Below are positions 62,026-64,000 of a stretch of 64,000 bases of DNA, piece by piece. Position 1 is the first letter of the stretch; each line of letters begins with the position of its first letter. The DNA is taken from NCBI GenBank assembly GCA_022606425.2, contig JAHDVF020000495.1:434001-498000 (forward strand), read 5' to 3'. Both the position numbers and the translations under genes were made by a program. Under the pieces are notes generated by a model. The model was not told the DNA's origin. It worked only from the letters and a program-made list of their open reading frames with translations, and made no database searches. This stretch comes from Lepidostoma basale. Its lineage: Eukaryota > Arthropoda > Insecta > Trichoptera > Lepidostomatidae.

Positions 62026-63900
62026 AGAGAAAATGGTGCTTGTTGTTTTTTTTGTCTATGGAAAAATTTTATGTGTCATAAATTGCCCCCAATGTATTTG
62101 AAAATTTTCTGTCTTCCTAGCATTACATCTTTACGGTAACTAGTTACCAAAGGTGTTTAGTTCAAATTTTGGCCACATTCATCACACCATGATATAAAGA
62201 AATTGTTATAATATGACATTTTAATATACATAGATTATGTTACTACAAAGATATGTTTTTATTCTAATTAGGTACTTTATGTTGTCGGGGGTATGATTTT
62301 TTTCATTGTATTATGACTTTTTAAAATAAAATTGAATAAAGGAATATATAAAAAAAACAATTCATTACAACTTTTTATTTTGTGACTATCAAATGAATAT
62401 TTAATCAAATAAAAACCAAAAATATGTAGTATATGCCCGGCTACTTTCACAATTTTTTTTTCATATCCTAAATCTGTTTATTTTATATTCATTTTATGGT
62501 CACATTAATAACTAAGTTGAATAAATATGTATTTTTTTTTCATATAAATTTCTTTATTAAGATCTTAGCTTGCATTTATTTATATGTTTTTTAAAGAGAT
62601 AGTGTAGCTTTTTGTATTGCTTTTTGCGTTGTATTAATTGTATTTTTTACTTATGTATTCCTGGTGATGGTGAAAGCTTGGGATTTAACTGTACTTCCCG
62701 AAAGGACTGAATTTACTTTATGTAAATCATATGGAGAGGGCGCATAAAAAATTGGGCCCCCAAATATAGCTGTTAAGAGACGGACAATTATAAAAATAAA
62801 TATTTATTCACAAATATCCCCTCACAATAGGAAGGTGATTTTACACCGTTTTAGGGCATCATTATTATTAACCCTATCCATCTCTTTAAATGTATTATTT
62901 TTTCTCATTAAAAAAAATATTATTGAGGTTGTAATTCTTTTGGTGCGTTTAGTAGAGGGTAAAATTGAAAGCTGCATGCGTCCCTTGTTATGGAAGTGCG
63001 ACATGTTGAAGTTACCCATAATAACAGCCCGACATTTCACGCGTGCCAATTCTCGAATTGAAAAAACATGTAATGAAATGAGACATGAAGTTAGTCGAAA
63101 AAGTGTAAAATAGTACCAACGAACTGTCACATTTTAGTGGGGTAATTTAGAAAAATTGCACATTATTATTTTGGTACGTTTTTAATTAAACCTTTATTAA
63201 TTGTATTTACCATCTTTCTTCGCTTATGTTATCATCCATTCTACTGACGCAGAGTATTGGCACGCGGGATAAAATATTTGGAGTTATTTTTGTTTTGTTA
63301 CGCAAAAGAAGTATAACTTCTTACGTGTGTACATGCACTTCTTTTATGTGTAATGTTGAAGCCATACGTTTTGTCGAATATTCATATAAATTCTCCTAAT
63401 TTTCATTCCTTTTTGTATTATATCCTATTTTATTTTAATATTTAGAATTAATTTACTATGCATAATGTGTTGGTTGTTTTTTTTTATTTTTAAATATATA
63501 TTAATAGAATTATTTTAGTGAAACTTTTATTTAGACACACTCCATTTTTTGGACACACACCTATAATTTAAAATGTATTTTTTTCTTGAGAAATAATAAA
63601 TTTACTTTTTAAAAACATTTGTTTGGGTGCAAACCACGTAATAAATTATTTGTTAATGGATGATATCACACACCCCTGCAGTTCTGGAGACTAATATTAA
63701 CCCGTTAACCGGGTATACCAAGATATCATGTACATAAAAAAGTAACAGTAGCGGGTATAATGAAAGGATCCGCCAAGACCTTTATAATATCACAATGGGG
63801 ATTACGATCTACAGCTTATGTTTTTTCGTATCATAGGCACCGATTAGCATGGACTCGCTGCGTATTTTTATTGTGTTTGACTTCATAAAAAAAATCCCCG
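62026..63900. other. AT-rich region without gene
   Basis: Two long stretches of AT-rich DNA. Several open frames here (for example 62822-63130) have no recognisable protein features. No repeat of the families above is evident. Confidence 0.4.
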
Positions 63901-63904
63901 GTTA

Positions 63905-64000
63905 AGGGATTAATTTGGGGTCGGCTCTCCTAATACGGCTCCGCCAATTCTCACGCTCCTGGGTCATCTGGCTGTCCAGTCTCAGCGCCTTCAGATCGTT
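63905..64000 (-). mobile_element. LINE C-terminal fragment cut by window edge
   Basis: The minus strand reads NDLKALRLDSQMTQERENWR, then SRIRRADPKLI, a recognisable ending of a LINE family. It continues beyond the window; the 3' end lies near 63905. Confidence 0.6.

Overview
This window is nuclear DNA from an insect, most likely a moth or butterfly. The evidence is AT-rich intergenic sequence, spliced housekeeping genes with GT/AG introns, a tandem group of ZAD-C2H2 zinc-finger genes (a family expanded in insects), and a dense load of non-LTR retrotransposon, SINE and MITE copies of lepidopteran style. No species name can be justified from sequence alone.

Left part (1-24 kb): seven single-exon ZAD zinc-finger genes in orientations -,+,+,-,+,-,+, plus one decayed fragment. 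Each has an N-terminal ZAD (two CxxC pairs), a diverged acidic/basic linker, nine C2H2 fingers and a nearly invariant C-terminal tail (YKVND..DRR.IK). Five are close paralogs whose ZAD half is very GC-rich and almost identical in nucleotides, while the linkers differ. Two (19.9-23.8 kb) are an older, divergently transcribed pair. The linkers keep a regular set of sumoylation-type sites (psi-K-x-E), two of them about 10 residues apart. TTTGACA-type motifs recur shortly upstream of most of these genes.

Middle (24-44 kb): a 5'-truncated, frameshifted non-LTR retrotransposon (25.5-28.2 kb). Then the coatomer delta-subunit gene on the minus strand (15 coding exons, 515 aa), the divergently transcribed ribosome-biogenesis gene Nip7 (3 exons, 180 aa), and an eighth, unrelated ZAD gene with seven fingers. 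The delta-COP introns hold a hAT-type MITE with internal tandem repeats, a piggyBac-type MITE, a TIR element interrupted by a truncated retroelement, and nested LINEs.

Right part (44-64 kb): a uridine-cytidine kinase gene on the plus strand (6 exons, 270 aa) with large introns. These contain an internally deleted mariner, the second piggyBac-type MITE, LINE fragments and palindromic repeats. From 56.25 kb to the end I find no host coding gene, only repeat families, including a foldback element nested in a palindromic repeat and a LINE fragment cut by the window edge.

The ZAD proteins are presumably nuclear DNA-binding regulators that dimerise through the ZAD. Delta-COP acts in Golgi-ER vesicle traffic, Nip7 in 60S ribosome assembly and UCK in pyrimidine salvage; these neighbours show no pathway link to each other. 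All exon boundaries were placed by reading splice sites and frame by eye; nothing was aligned or searched.
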